A DNA stretch of 43,369 bases from NCBI GenBank assembly GCA_003427395.1, contig BFEA01000333.1, forward strand, positions 659,743-703,111, given 5' to 3'. Positions 32,252 to 43,227 of this stretch are shown here, piece after piece (position 1 is the first letter of the stretch; each line of letters opens with the position of its first letter). This DNA is from Chara braunii (taxonomy: Eukaryota > Streptophyta > Charophyceae > Charales > Characeae). A program made the position numbers and the translations under genes. A model generated the notes under the pieces. That model was not told the origin of the DNA, did not search any database, and saw nothing but the letters and a program-made list of their open reading frames with translations.

Positions 32252-32276
32252 CTGCCTTTAGAATAAAAGTAATAGG

Positions 32277-34182
32277 GTGTGTAGGTCAGGTAGGATGCGT
32301 ATCTCTCGGTGGAAGGCGTTGCCCTGGGGTGAGGAGCATGGAGAGCAGGCAGAGGCCATGCCACGAGAGGAGGTGCCACAGGAGGCGGTGCCACGAGAGG
32401 AGGTACCACGAGAGGGGATGCCACAGGAGGAGGTCCAGGATACTCAGCGAGAGAGAGGGCTGGGCGATGAGGGGAGACGTGCAGGGAAGGAAGTGATAGA
32501 GGTTGGAGAGAACACGCCCCCTCAGACGCCAGTGGTGGGTTTGAGACTCGGGAGTGCACCAGGGAGCGCTTGCCAGGCAGCAGAGGGATTGTAGAGAGAG
32601 GAGGCCCCATTGCCTTCATCAGGAAAGGCTCCTTCGCCAGAGAGGAGGGCAGAGAGGAGGAGAGAGAGGGCAGTTGTAAGGAGAGAAGCTTTGACCCTGA
32701 TTGACAGACATCTAGTAGCTCACGCCCTGGAGCACCCAGACCCAGAGGAGCCAGCACCTGCAGAGCCGCGCCAGGAGCCATGCCAACCCGAGAAGGAGGT
32801 GGAGGCAGAGATCCCGAAGAGGGTCAACCTCTGCATGAGGGAAAGGGCGCCAGTTGGAGAGACAACAGAGGAAAAGAGGGCGAGAAGAACCAGGAGGATA
32901 GAAGAGGTATGGCAAGAGAGCCACCCAGCGCGCCAGCTAAGGCCCCGGAGATCCCAGAGATGTGGAGGGATTTCTGGGAGCAGAGAGGAGAGGAACTTCC
33001 TTCGCCAACCAGAGCGGGGTTTGGGGTGGCAAGAAAGGCGGAAGAGAGGCTGGATCGCAAAATCAAGTTCCTGGCCAAGATAACTTTTGACCGACACTTG
33101 TTATTGGAAAGCGATCTGGTAGGGAAGAAAACAAAGGAAGAAGGTCATGGAGTACGCCTGGAAGCTATGGAGGTGGAAATACAGGAACTCAAGGCACTCG
33201 TGGTCAGTCAGACAGCTATCATCGAGAGTCTGAGGCATCAATCTCAGGGAAAGGTTGACAAGCCAAAGACCAGCCGGCAGGGAGAGCAGAGGCAACCATG
33301 ATAAGGTTTGCCACGACAGCCATCTGCAGCGGAGCCCCGCCAGGAGCCACCTACGGGAAGAGTTATCCTGGAGCCAGAGGAGGCGAGAGCCCAGAGACAG
33401 GCGGAGAGAGAGGCGTTCGAGTTCAGAGCTATACCGAGTCCGCGACGCTGCCAGTAGCAGCGGCGAGCCCAGTCGTACCTTTGGCAGTTGAGGAGGGGCT
33501 ACCACCATCTAGCAGTGAGCCGGCTTAGGGCTCAGCAGAGGGATCCATGGGCGTGCTCCTTGAGGCAGTGCATACCATGCAGGAGGAGGCGGGTTTGTTT
33601 TCACCTGAGAGGGGATAGAGGAGCCTCTTGAGAGAGAGATGGGGATCGAGGCGGAGGGTGTTATCGAGGGCGGACTCCAGAGGTTGGGCACGCCTGAGTA
33701 TGGGCCAGAGGAGATTGAGGAGCAGCCCATGGTAGTGCCAGGAGAGATACTCGAGAGGAGACCTCAGAGGTTGGACACGCCTGAGTACGTCCCAGCGACA
33801 GGGGATTTGAGGAGCAGACTGGGACCTTGGGCTACTGGATCTGGGTCTGGGGGACCGGTTCCTGGGATAGAGCAGCAGGAGGTTATTAGTACCACAACCC
33901 CTCGATCAGAGCAGCAGGAGGGTGTCAGTATTATGGTTATTGTCACCTCCTCAGCCCAGGAAAAAGAAGTTCAAGAGGAACGTTGATCAGCTACGCTTCT
34001 ACTGCAAGAGGGGCGTGCATCAGGCTCTGGACTGTCTCGAGTTCCTTGAGGATAAGGCAGAAGGGAAGGTCTCAGAGGCAGGAGGTAAGATGTATGATAG
34101 ACAGGGTAGGACAGTAGAGAAGTCCGCAGATGGACTTAGGGCTCAGTTATATAGGCAAAACCAGGAGGAGTTGAGAAGGTAG
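32277..34182 (+). pseudogene. Third coding region (ORF3) with a degenerate zinc knuckle
   Basis: Function unknown. Downstream of integrase, Glu/Arg/Pro-rich coding text continues in pieces: frame 3 (32,277-32,594 and 32,610-about 32,900), frame 2 (to 33,301, including the Trp-rich EMWRDFWEQRGEEL and a likely coiled coil RLEAMEVEIQELKALV), then frames 1 and 3. The last piece (33,922-34,182, frame 1) has RFYCKRGVHQALDC (33,994-34,035), exactly the C-x2-C-x4-H-x4-C spacing with the first Cys changed to Arg (CGC for TGC), followed by a conserved-looking charged tail. The element therefore had a second nucleic-acid-binding knuckle protein after pol, besides Gag. I know similar C-termini from Chara proteins, from memory. 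Confidence 0.6.
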
Positions 34183-36181
34183 GGCTAGTTTGCCTATGTG
34201 ATTGGTCGAATATCTTGTGTAGCATCAGCTTAGGCTCTGTGTGATGCCCTCTTAGACTTAGAGGACCTTTTGACGATTGTTAATAGTTTAGACTTGAACT
34301 CTTGTATTCCTACTGAGCTGGGGTCTTGAGGATCAGGGTGATCTAGATGAGGCATGTATATATTTAGATTGCCTATACCCTAGCCTTTGAGAGACAGATC
34401 TACATGCATTTTAGGGATAGTTGTCAGTGTGAGTTTGGTGTAGCTTGAGCTGAGTGAGCTATGATTTGGAGACACTTTCTGTGTAAGACATTTTATTCCC
34501 TGAGTGTATATTATGATGAGGTTTTTTTCAGGGACCATTCTTTATATGTGACGATCACTTGTCTCTCTCGCATGTGTGGTTGTACTCTGATGTATAATGG
34601 GTTTGTGTGGACAATGTGTGAGACACATCTCATTTTGCCATGTGTATTGTGAATGTGATTGTAAGCAAACTGTCTACTCCTCGGTATACTTGTGCGATCG
34701 GCCCTTGGGCAAAAGATGAGATAGGGTATAAGGGGAGGCAGTGCAGTTCGTATTTGGGAGAAAGAGATATGAAAATCTCGAATATTCATAGTGAATGTTT
34801 TGTTGTATGAATTATGCAAAAGACCCAGGAGTTGGTCTCCTCATATGAATTATATTATGGTTGGGACACCTCTGAATGGGAAGGTAGTCCATTGTTTGAT
34901 TGAACGACTCATCTTCAAAGAAGGAAGATGTGTTGAAGAAAAAGTCGTGAGAAAGTCCATCCTGGAAAGAGAGGGATGGCTGGGAGACCTATTGAAGTGA
35001 GACCTACTCTATATACGAGGTGGTTAATAAGCTCGATAATTGGAAGATTGATTTTAAGGAAAAAAAGACTGACGAGAGGGACCAAGTTTCGCTTGACTAT
35101 TGGTGAAATTTGTGGATGTCGCAAATGGTGCATTTTAAGAGATGTCATCAAGATGTGTGGCTTTCTTGCTTTGATCAAGCTGGGAGGCCACGACCTTGTG
35201 AACCAGGCGGTGATTCTGTTTTGTGATTATGAAGAGGTGGTCGTGTCTCCTCTGTGTTGTCCCACAGAGGGACTGGTAAATACCTTTATGTGTGACAAGT
35301 CTATGCGTAGTCCCGCAGTAGGCTTGTATTGTTGTGACATACCGTCCAACCGCTTGTGCTAATCTTGGGCATTTATAAGAGACCCAGCTAGGGGTATAAC
35401 TAGCATCACTAAGGCGCAACCCTTAGTGTTGACCGTTGTTTGGCACAACCTAAGCAGAGGGCCTACGTCTGGCCAAGGGAGTAAAGACTTAAAGGGGCGT
35501 GAATGCCTAGGAGGGCTTTACTCATGCGGAAAGGCGTGGGATAAGAGTCGAGTCATATAAGTCTTTTTTAGGAAGTCCTGATTGAATGCTTATCAGGAAC
35601 AACCTATCGTGGAGCAACCCGCGAAGGTGCTACCGCTGAAATAACAATGCAGTGAGCCGTAGATCTGGAACAATCACCCAGGCTATGGTGGGCCAAGATG
35701 GAGACCTAGTCTTCCTGTAACAGACTACGGGGAGGTTTATGTGGAGATTTCTACGGTATATTTATATGTGCTTAATGTAAAGTTTTTTTTTAGGGAGGCA
35801 GGAGAATGCCTTCGAAGGTCTCGGTTAGGGTCCGCGGCCCTAGTCAAGACCTTGGTTTCAGAGGAAGGGCTGGGGGCACACAATGAGGAGTCGGCGGTTG
35901 TCTAGGACATAAGGAAGAGGACAGTCAGAGATTCAATGAGACTTATGCTGTGGTACAGTGAGGAGTATCCCGACGTCTGAGTGTCAGGATGGCGGAGACC
36001 CAGGTTGGAATCCTGGCAGCGTAAAGTTGTGTTTGGCATGGATGATTGAAGGCCTCAACCTTGGGCCTGTCGGTTAATCGGGTTGGCACCCTGCTCGTCA
36101 GCACTTTTGGGGATGGGGTTGAACTGATAGTTTTTGATCTTGCGAAGCGACGAGGACGTCGCTTAATATGGTCCGGTAGGT
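34183..36181 (+). other. 2-kb non-coding 3' internal region
   Basis: No gene is supported; the longest frame (34,976-35,362, 128 codons, Cys-rich end) matches nothing I know. It holds perfect stem-loops at 35,249-35,270 (CCTCTGTG/CACAGAGG), 35,407-35,428 (CACTAAGG/CCTTAGTG) and 35,576-35,598 (TCCTGAT/ATCAGGA), a tRNA-like fold at 35,944-36,024, and a purine tract AGGGAGGCAGGAGAA near 35,789-35,803. No purine-only tract sits directly against the 3' LTR, where a polypurine primer is normally expected. Confidence 0.6.
35944..36024 (+). ncRNA. tRNA-like sequence (degenerate)
   Basis: Acceptor TATGCTG pairs with CAGCGTA (36,017-36,023, one G-T). Then come T8, G10, a D-stem GTAC/GTAT with loop AGTGAGGA (A14, GG, A21), an anticodon stem with one mismatch and an 8-base loop, a 12-base variable loop, and a T-arm CCAGG-TTGGAAT-CCTGG in which the usual TTCGAAT has one change. 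It looks like a decayed tRNA gene or a tRNA-derived element. Identity cannot be assigned because the anticodon loop is abnormal. Confidence 0.3.
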
Positions 36182-36411
36182 TGTCGGTACGAATACCCTT
36201 ACAAGGGTATTCGCCCTGGTTTTTGCAGATGGCAGAAAATAAGCTTGGTTTAAAGTATACCGCGCGAGACGCGACAGTATCAGTAATTTATGCTAGCTGA
36301 AGGTTGACTAGGAGTAGAGAGTGTGTGGGCGCGCAGATTTAAGGCGCGCGTGATTCCCTCTCTTTGATCATGATGGTGGGACCGACATGGATGCCGGTCG
36401 TTTTGTGTTAC

Positions 36412-36419
36412 TATAAATA
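36412..36419 (+). promoter_or_regulatory. TATA-box candidate in 3' LTR
   Basis: TATAAATA at the position matching 9,851-9,858 of the 5' LTR; identical in both. Confidence 0.4.
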
Positions 36420-36849
36420 TTATTTATTTTTGATTAAACCAGGATGTAGGAATACTTCTTTCCTCTCTTCTGTTTAGTACGATTGACAGCTCAGCAAGCG
36501 TATACAGATATATGGTGGATCTAGATGATGGGACCTGATGGATACGGCCAAATGGGGGTAGCCGCAGCACGGCCGATGGACCGGTGCGAGTTTTCGGCGG
36601 CCGTGCGAACAGGCGCGGGCCGAGAAGCGGCCCAGGGTGGTTCCTTAGCCCTAAGAGTCGGGGACTACCTCTTTATTAGGGGTTGTGTGCCTGTTGGTAC
36701 CAGGCTTGGGCTTAGCCCTATAGGTTATGACATTGGACTGACAATGTGACGGTACGAGGATCGAGGCCAGCAGGCGGCGGTATAGGAGTGTTCGAGCGCT
36801 GACGGATGCTGAGGGGTTGAGGGTCCCGCGAGACTATCCCCCTTAGTTT

Positions 36850-37656
36850 TTATCGGGGGAGTCCGGTTGCGGGCCCACCCTGCACAACCAACAGAGAGTA
36901 GTGGTAAGTCCGGCGCCCCGGTTCCCCAAGTTTTTCTCGCCTCTCTTTGAGGGATGACTTAAATTTTATTGTTTTTTGGGTCGGCGCAGGTTTCGAGACT
37001 AGCCGCAGACCCAAAAGGCCCAACATAGTGGGCGCGCTGTCGAACTGATGAAAAACAGGGCTGCGTGCGAACCCAGATGGTGAAACCTGGTATGTGGTAG
37101 TGACGGGGTGTTCGGAGCAGCCTAGGGAGCCGCTCGGGTCCCGGAAAGATCGTGAGGCTGATGCCCTCGGTAAGGTCCCTTGAACATTCGTAAAAATTGG
37201 GATGGGGCGGAGAAGTTTGGCAGGGGCCCTGCGCCAAGGCAAAAACATATAAATTAGTGTAAGACCCGACAACGGTTTTCTTGATAGATTGTTGTCGGAC
37301 CATGCGAAGTGGAGGAGGGCGGGAGCAGGGCGGTGTGGCTTGGGAGTGCGAATGGCGACGGATGCCTCGATCGGAGTAGATAGCGCTGCCGCGGCAGCGG
37401 ACGGAGCGAAACGCAGCACGGGAAGCTGACGGGAGAGCACGGTGGGGCAAAGCGGGGAGACTGGCTGACGGACCAGGAGCCGGACGGGCGCTGAGCCGGG
37501 TAACTGACAGTGAGAGGGGGAAAAGGGGGCCCGTGAATGAATCCAGAGCCGAGGCTGCGCCGAATGCACGCAGGGGGTGACGAGCGCTAGCACGATGAGC
37601 CCGGGCGGAAAGGCGGCGGGCAAAAGGCTAGGGGAGACTCCCTGTGAAAGTCGCAA
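36850..37656 (-). other. Antisense LTR open frame, second copy, doubtful
   Basis: 268 codons, same length and text as 11,095-10,289 with scattered replacements. Unrecognised. See that entry for the reasons for doubt. Confidence 0.15.
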
Positions 37657-39805
37657 AGCAGCACGGCGTGCAAATCGTAGTCGGACTTGGGTATAGGGGC
37701 GAAAGACTAATCGAACCGTCTACTTGCTGGTTCACTTCGAAGTTCCTCTCAGGCAGCAGACGCGGTCGGGCAGTGCTCTGCGACGAGGCCTCGGACGGGC
37801 ATTAGGGAGGAGAGGGTGGAAAGGTCGGGCTGCGCTAGGCACTAGCGGAGCACGCGCGAAGCAGCGAGGGAGCGAGTGAACCAGGACGGGGGGGGCGCGC
37901 TAGATGCATTCGGAAGTGGAGTCGACGGGAGATGGCTACGGCAAGAGCTGGAAAACGCCCACCTCCCTTGTTCCTCGATGGTTTTGAGCGAGGGAGGTGG
38001 CGGTCTTGGGGTTTTAGGCCCGGACGACCACGATGGTAATGTTAGTTTTAGGAGAAAGGTAATGGGTGGTGAGGTCAGTGAGAGAGGGGGTGCGCGGAGG
38101 AATGGCGGAGATGGGAATGACGGGCTGTGAAACGGAGAAGTTTTCCCGTTGCCTGATCGAGTCGAAAGGAAGAAGACGGGATTTTGGGGTTTTGACGTGA
38201 GGCGAGTCGTTTGGGATACTTAGTTTGGGGAGTAGATTAGTGGGTAAGGAGCTGAAAGAGGAAGGGGTTGAGTTGGGATATGACGGGGACGAAGTAGTGT
38301 GGTGGTGGATGTGGAAGGCCGGTGACGAAAGGAGTAGGAGGTTGTGCGAGCTATCGAAACGAGGGAGAGAGGAAGAAGCCAACTGCGGGTTAGAGACTTA
38401 CCTGTCGACCGATGCGATGCTCGATTTATTGGATGGCAGTAGCCTCCCTCCACCTCTCGGCGTGCATGGCTGAAAGGGGCGCGGTGTATACTGCCGCGTT
38501 CTAGAGGAAGGTTCATTTGGATTTGCTCATTCTATCGTAGGAGATAGAAAAGGGGGGGGAATATACGTACCTGACTTACTATTGGTCCAGAGTTGCATTG
38601 GGCGTTTTCTTGGTCGTGTGCCCGCCCACAGCAAGGGACAAGTGAACCTGGCCGCACCAACGGTCAGGTGTGCTCATACTGAAGGAGCGACTACAGAGAG
38701 AGAGAGAGAGAGTGCTCACCGGGCCTGCTGATACGATAAAATCTGAAGTCGTGCCCGGTGTGTTGGCTCGTATGTGGTTAAGCCTGGTCGTGGTGCCAGT
38801 CAAGTGCTCTCACACTAGGCCGTACTGCGGGGCTGAGGAATCGCTACTGGCCAGTGTGCTCTTCGTCCGAGCGATGAGAATGATAAGGGAGTAACCCCCG
38901 ACTCTGGGGATTGGTTGATAACTGAAACTGCGAGAGGTCGACAGCAGAGGTTTTGAGATTCTCTCGAACTAGCCGGAGCACCGCCTGCCACGAGGCACAG
39001 AGCAATAGGAAGCGGAGGCTGTGACTGAAACTTTACCTGTGGGATACTGCACTACGATATCCATCGTTGGAGGCGAAAAGGGCAACATGCTACGAGATTA
39101 GCCTGCGACTCAGGAGGAGAGGGCTCGCCGTTGCCTTCGAGCTTGCAGCTGCGCCACTACCGATTGCCCGGCACTCGTACTGACTGTTTCAACAGGTTGT
39201 AGTTGCGGATGGTTGTTGGTCATCGCTGCGGTTTTACATGTTGTATACTGTTGCAATAAGTTGTTCGGGTAGTTGCTGTTGCCAAGGTTGCTGCTGGGTT
39301 CCACGAGATCTTGCTGGTGGGCATGGTTGTTCTGCAAACAACATTTCTATAAGGCCTGTTGCATCCTGAATGGAGGGAGGAACCTATTTTGTTTACGCTG
39401 CATGCTCTGGTAGAATGGCGACCTGCGGGTTAGAAGGTGCGGCGCTGTAACCTGGGGGAGTAGTCAAACTGTGAAGGGGTTTATCGCTGCGACTCGTGGT
39501 TTTGTCAAGATACTGATTGCTGGCGGGTTGACTTTAAGTTGACCAATCGTCTGAGCACCTTGGCTGCCATTGCGGGGCCCTCAAGCGTACCAAGATAACA
39601 AGGCCCTCTCCTGCGAATTAGTGAGCACCACCCTTGTATCTGAGAGTCTCAAACCATCTTCCTTTGTCCTTCTTACTCTCAGTCTAGTCCTTGGTTACGA
39701 GAGGAAGGAGGCAGGCGGGATTGCAACCCGTAAGTCCGCGTCAAGGCTCTGTGGGGAGTTCACTCACCGATTGCGGGAGTTCTGGCGGAACTCAGGAGGA
39801 ATTCT

Positions 39806-39813
39806 GGAGGCAG
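39806..39813. repeat. Left 8-bp target duplication
   Basis: GGAGGCAG, repeated at 40,286-40,293. The nested solo LTR has one GGAGGCAG at the matching place and the 5' LTR has one GAGAGGCAG-like copy. Confidence 0.75.
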
Positions 39814-40285
39814 CACAACCGGTTATCGGGTAGCTGAAAATTCAGGAATGAAAATTCTGAAGTAAGAGTTTTGGGCAGTCTGAAAATCCTGAATGGTCAT
39901 GAAGTGGTGAAACGTCCGAAGATCCTGAAAACCACCTGTTTAGGCAGGCTGCATTTTGGAGTGGTGAAGGGTGTCCTGAAGTGGTCAAGTGAGAGTTTTG
40001 GCCAGTCTGAAAATCCTGGATGGTCTTGAAGTGGTGAAAGGTCTAAAGACCATGAAAACCACCCTTCACCACTTGAGGATGCAGTCTGCCTAAACAAGTG
40101 GTTTTGAGGGTCTTCGGAGTTTTCACCACTTCAGGACCATTCAGGATTTTCAGACCTAAATAGTTCTAAAGTGGTGAAAGGTCCGAAGACCCTGAAAACC
40201 ACTTGTTTAGGCAGGCTGCATCTTGAAGTGGTGAAGGGTATCCTGAAGTGGTGATGAAAAATACGACTGTTGTTAACCTTCTCTC
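39814..40285. mobile_element. 472-bp foldback-type insertion in the 3' LTR
   Basis: Flanked by the 8-bp direct repeat GGAGGCAG and absent from both other LTR copies. Inside, a unit containing GTCTGAAAATCCTGAATGGT, GTGGTGAAAGGTCCGAAGAC and AACCACTTGTTTAGGCAGGC occurs in direct orientation (about 39,876-39,985; partial 40,008-40,060), inverted (about 40,050-40,158) and direct again (about 40,168-40,255), so the insert folds on itself. No coding capacity. An 8-bp duplication is the size made by hAT transposases, but I see no clear hAT-type terminal repeat. Confidence 0.7.
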
Positions 40286-40293
40286 GGAGGCAG
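40286..40293. repeat. Right 8-bp target duplication
   Basis: GGAGGCAG, after which the LTR continues with GGAACCTTCAG as in the 5' LTR. Confidence 0.75.
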
Positions 40294-40557
40294 GGAACCT
40301 TCAGATATACACCCTCCATCTGTATAACCCACTACTACCCATGTTTGTCTACCTCCCTGTAATATGACTGCTGTATGGATGAGATTGTCCCTATTGTTTT
40401 TTGTTTCCTCTTCAGGAACTAATCAGGCTGAATGGAAGGAACGTGTGAGAGTGAAGCCTAAGTTCTACTTTGTTTTGATTGAAAGCAGACTAAGGAATGA
40501 ACTGGGGAAGACGGGAGGAAGGCAGGCTGCATGCGTTTTGACCGGGTCAACCAAAGT

Positions 40558-41242
40558 CTGAGCATTGTTTCTATGGTGCAGGGCTCAGGGCTGTGTTTAT
40601 TTGGCTGTTTTTTGAAGGACCAAGCATTGTTTCTACATTGAATGGCTTGACTGCTATATTTATTTAGTTGTTTTCTGGATGACCGGACATTATTTTCATG
40701 CTGAATGGCCTCGTTACTTTAGTTAACATTGAGAGTTTGCATGGTTGAAAGGGTTTAAGTTCTTGTTTTATTCTGAGGGAGAATTTCTGGTCTAAAGGCT
40801 AAGCATTGTTTCTACTGTGAATGGTTTCGCCTGAAGACCACATACATAAGTCAAACTGAGTATAAAAGGGAAATACTTTATATATATTTGTATGCAAACT
40901 GATAGATGGGCATTGTTTTCAAGGTGAATGGTCCAGCGCTAAGCCATAGCATTAAGAAGAGAAAAGAAAAAGTGTAAAGTATAAATGGAAATAGCCTGGG
41001 CAAGCTGAACATTGTTTTCATGGTGAATGGTTCAGTCCCCTGCCCATATTTGTCTTTTCTTTAGAAAACAAAGTCAGAGAAATATTAAATTTTGTTTATT
41101 AAACAGTTCAGGGGGGCTAGGCATTGTTTCCATGGCGAATGACCTAGCCATACGCCCAAAAGAAGAGAGAAGTAGTAGTGCAACCTGTTCGTGTATACCT
41201 TAAAGACAAGCTGGGCATTGTTTCTACTGTGAATGGTCCAGC
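40558..41242 (+). repeat. Hairpin array of the 3' LTR (8 units)
   Basis: Same order as 21,471-22,157. Best arms: CTGAGC/GCTCAG (40,558-40,563, 40,583-40,588), CAAGC/GCTTG (40,621-40,625, 40,645-40,649), CTGAAC/GTTCAG (41,005-41,010, 41,030-41,035), GGCTAGG/CCTAGCC (41,115-41,121, 41,143-41,149), GCTGG/CCAGC (41,210-41,214, 41,238-41,242). The fourth unit (GGCTAA against TTTCGCC) has lost pairing that the 5' LTR copy keeps. Confidence 0.8.
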
Positions 41243-41506
41243 TTTATGTCTTATGTAAGATGGATACAAGTGTTCAAGGACTTAAAAGATTCATAAACTA
41301 TCTAGATTACCTTTGTGGTTTGGCTTGCATGTGACTAAGTGAGGCCACTACTTAGTCTGAGTTTCAAGTTTATAGGTAGTTGCTTTAGTTGCTCGCCATG
41401 TGCTAGAGCCATAGGAGTTAGTGTCAGTTCCTGCATTTTCTGTAGTATCTTTTTTTTTTCACTTAGGTCAATTCCTGCATTTTCTTAGAGTTTTTCTTAT
41501 ACTTGA

Positions 41507-42237
41507 CTTTGTATAAATCTTACGGGAAGCGCTGCCGAAATTTTTACAAATCCAAGGAGTTAGTTAAATTTTGACTTGTCAAAAAGTTCAAACTTTGTCT
41601 TTTCTCTTATCGAACTTAGTTAAAATCTGGGAAGACTCCTTTCCTAAAGGGAGTGCTGCCCAAATTTTTGCTAATTCAGAGAGTTAGACACGATTGAACT
41701 TCGGGAGGTCAAAGTTACTTTCAAATTCTGGACTTGGCCTTGTATAAATTTTGGCATAACACTTTTCTAGAGGGAGTGATGCCGAAATTTTTACAAAATT
41801 AAGGAGTTAGTTAAATTCTGTTTAAAGTTGAGCTCGAACTGCCTTTTGAGTTCATATCTGACTTAGTATGAATCTGGGGAGTCTCCCTTTGTACAGAGAA
41901 TGCTGCCCAAATTTCTACTATTTCAGGGAGTTAGACAAAATTTGACTTTCCAGAGTTAGAGATTATTTTTGCCTTTATATCTGACTTAGTATAAATCTAG
42001 AAAGTCTCCCTTTCTAAAGGGAATGCTGCCCAAATTTCTGCTATTTCAAGAAGTTAGACATAGTTTTGACTTTCCAGAGTTAAAAAATATTTCTGTTTTC
42101 ATAGCTGGACTTATATAAACTTTGGAAGACACTTTCCCTGCGGTAAGCACTGCCGAAATTTTCTTCGATTAAATGTTTTGACAAGTGGGGATTTTTGATA
42201 AATCCACTCTAACTAAGGAAAAATTTTGCTATATTGC
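41507..42237 (+). repeat. 124-bp tandem array of the 3' LTR
   Basis: Unit starts at 41,620, 41,743, 41,867, 41,990 and 42,114 (steps 123, 124, 123, 124). The first unit near 41,514 is shortened, with TATAAATCT joined directly to TACGGGAAGCGC. Confidence 0.85.
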
Positions 42238-42420
42238 TTATAGGTAGGCTTAGACATAGTTAACTAGGATGATTTGGGTAAGGTTACGATGTTGAGATTG
42301 TCCTCCATAAACTTATAAGTTCAGCCTGGGGGCTTTGACCTATCATGTGTTACAGGCCCCTTTTGATCGATTGATTCAAGATCCGGGCTAGATTCAGGTT
42401 GATCCCATGAGGATCATCAT

Positions 42421-42439
42421 CTGTTATCACTGATAACTG
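42421..42439. other. 19-bp palindrome, 3' LTR copy with one mismatch
   Basis: CTGTTATCACTGATAACTG; the last arm has A changed to T relative to the other copies. Confidence 0.75.
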
Positions 42440-43227
42440 GTCGGTTGCCGATTCGTCGGTCTACGACTCAATTCCAACTCACCCTCCACACTCAACCTAA
42501 AAGACTTTAGCCGTTATGATTTTCATTGTTTCATTATGGTTTAACCCGTACTTTTATTGAATGGTCATTTAACAAAGGTACTAAGTATTTAATTAAGGTT
42601 GGTTGGACTGAAGGTTTGGGGCTTGCATGGTTAAAGCGAGGGGTATGAGTGTCGAAGATGGTCGGGGTTGACTCTGTGTAGTGCGTGGGCTGTTGATTTG
42701 ACTCATTGATGTGATTGCAGGTATGTGTTGTGAATCAGATTCTGGATTTGGTTGCCTGCGATCACATATATACGTATAATTGTGAGGGACCACACTGAGA
42801 CTGTGAGAAGTGATTGTCACATACTTAGCCCCTTATATATGTATATGTGGGTGTACTTGGAGTGAATGTCTGCATGAGCAAGGGGCTCCATATTAAGAGC
42901 CTCCTTAGAGGTTAGAACTGAGAGGCATAGGGAAGACCCTTCCTGGTATTTTGCTTTGCTTCTTGAGGATTCTCTTAGTCAGACGTTCGTCCAGGGTCGG
43001 GATTCAAGGTCCTTGTCCAGGACATCCCAAGCCCTAGGCTCTGTAGGGGAGGGATTTTCCCTTGCGCAAAACCTATTCGCTTTGCCCATCGAGGCACCCC
43101 ACCTTGAAGGCGGAAATGTCGCGAGGGCCGAACGGCATGTCGTTCAGCCGTTCAATATCGTGTGGGGTAACCCCTCACGATATATCCCTTCAGCCATTCA
43201 ATATCGCGAGGCCGAAGCCGCGATTAC

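Larger units (their letters stand above)
9621..43227 (+). mobile_element. Ty3/gypsy LTR retrotransposon with giant LTRs (broken)
   Basis: Order on the plus strand: 5' LTR, tRNA-Asp PBS, gag with zinc knuckle, aspartic protease (DTG), RT (YIDD), RNase H, integrase (DD35E), an extra 3' coding region, a non-coding tail and the 3' LTR. The PR-RT-RH-IN order is that of Ty3/gypsy (Metaviridae). Without later insertions the element would be near 26 kb, of which about 15.6 kb is LTR. The 3' LTR is cut short at 43,227, so the duplication of the whole element's target cannot be seen. All coding regions are broken, so it is non-autonomous now. From memory the proteins resemble Chara braunii elements. 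Confidence 0.9.
36182..43227 (+). repeat. 3' LTR, truncated
   Basis: Begins TGTCGGTACGAATACCC like the 5' LTR and stays colinear with it until GATTAC at 43,222-43,227, where similarity stops abruptly (5' LTR equivalent 24,108). The last 1,224 bases of the LTR are therefore missing. Uninterrupted by the solo LTR and without the organellar scrap, it supplies the empty-site sequence for both. It carries its own 472-bp insertion. Without that and its duplicated 8 bp, and adding the missing end, the native length is about 7.79 kb. Confidence 0.85.

Noticed and set aside
34976-35362. 128-codon ORF in the 3' tail as an accessory gene
   Set aside because: No recognisable domain, start without context, and overlapped by an opposite-strand frame and the stem-loop at 35,249-35,270.
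35620-35720. Alu/7SL-like text (GCAGTGAGCCGTAGATCT)
   Set aside because: Only a short word matches; the rest of 7SL or Alu is absent and the genome is not a primate's.
39897-40319. Minus-strand repeat protein with LPKQVVF motifs
   Set aside because: The motif is simply the translated foldback unit, present in both orientations, with no continuous frame.
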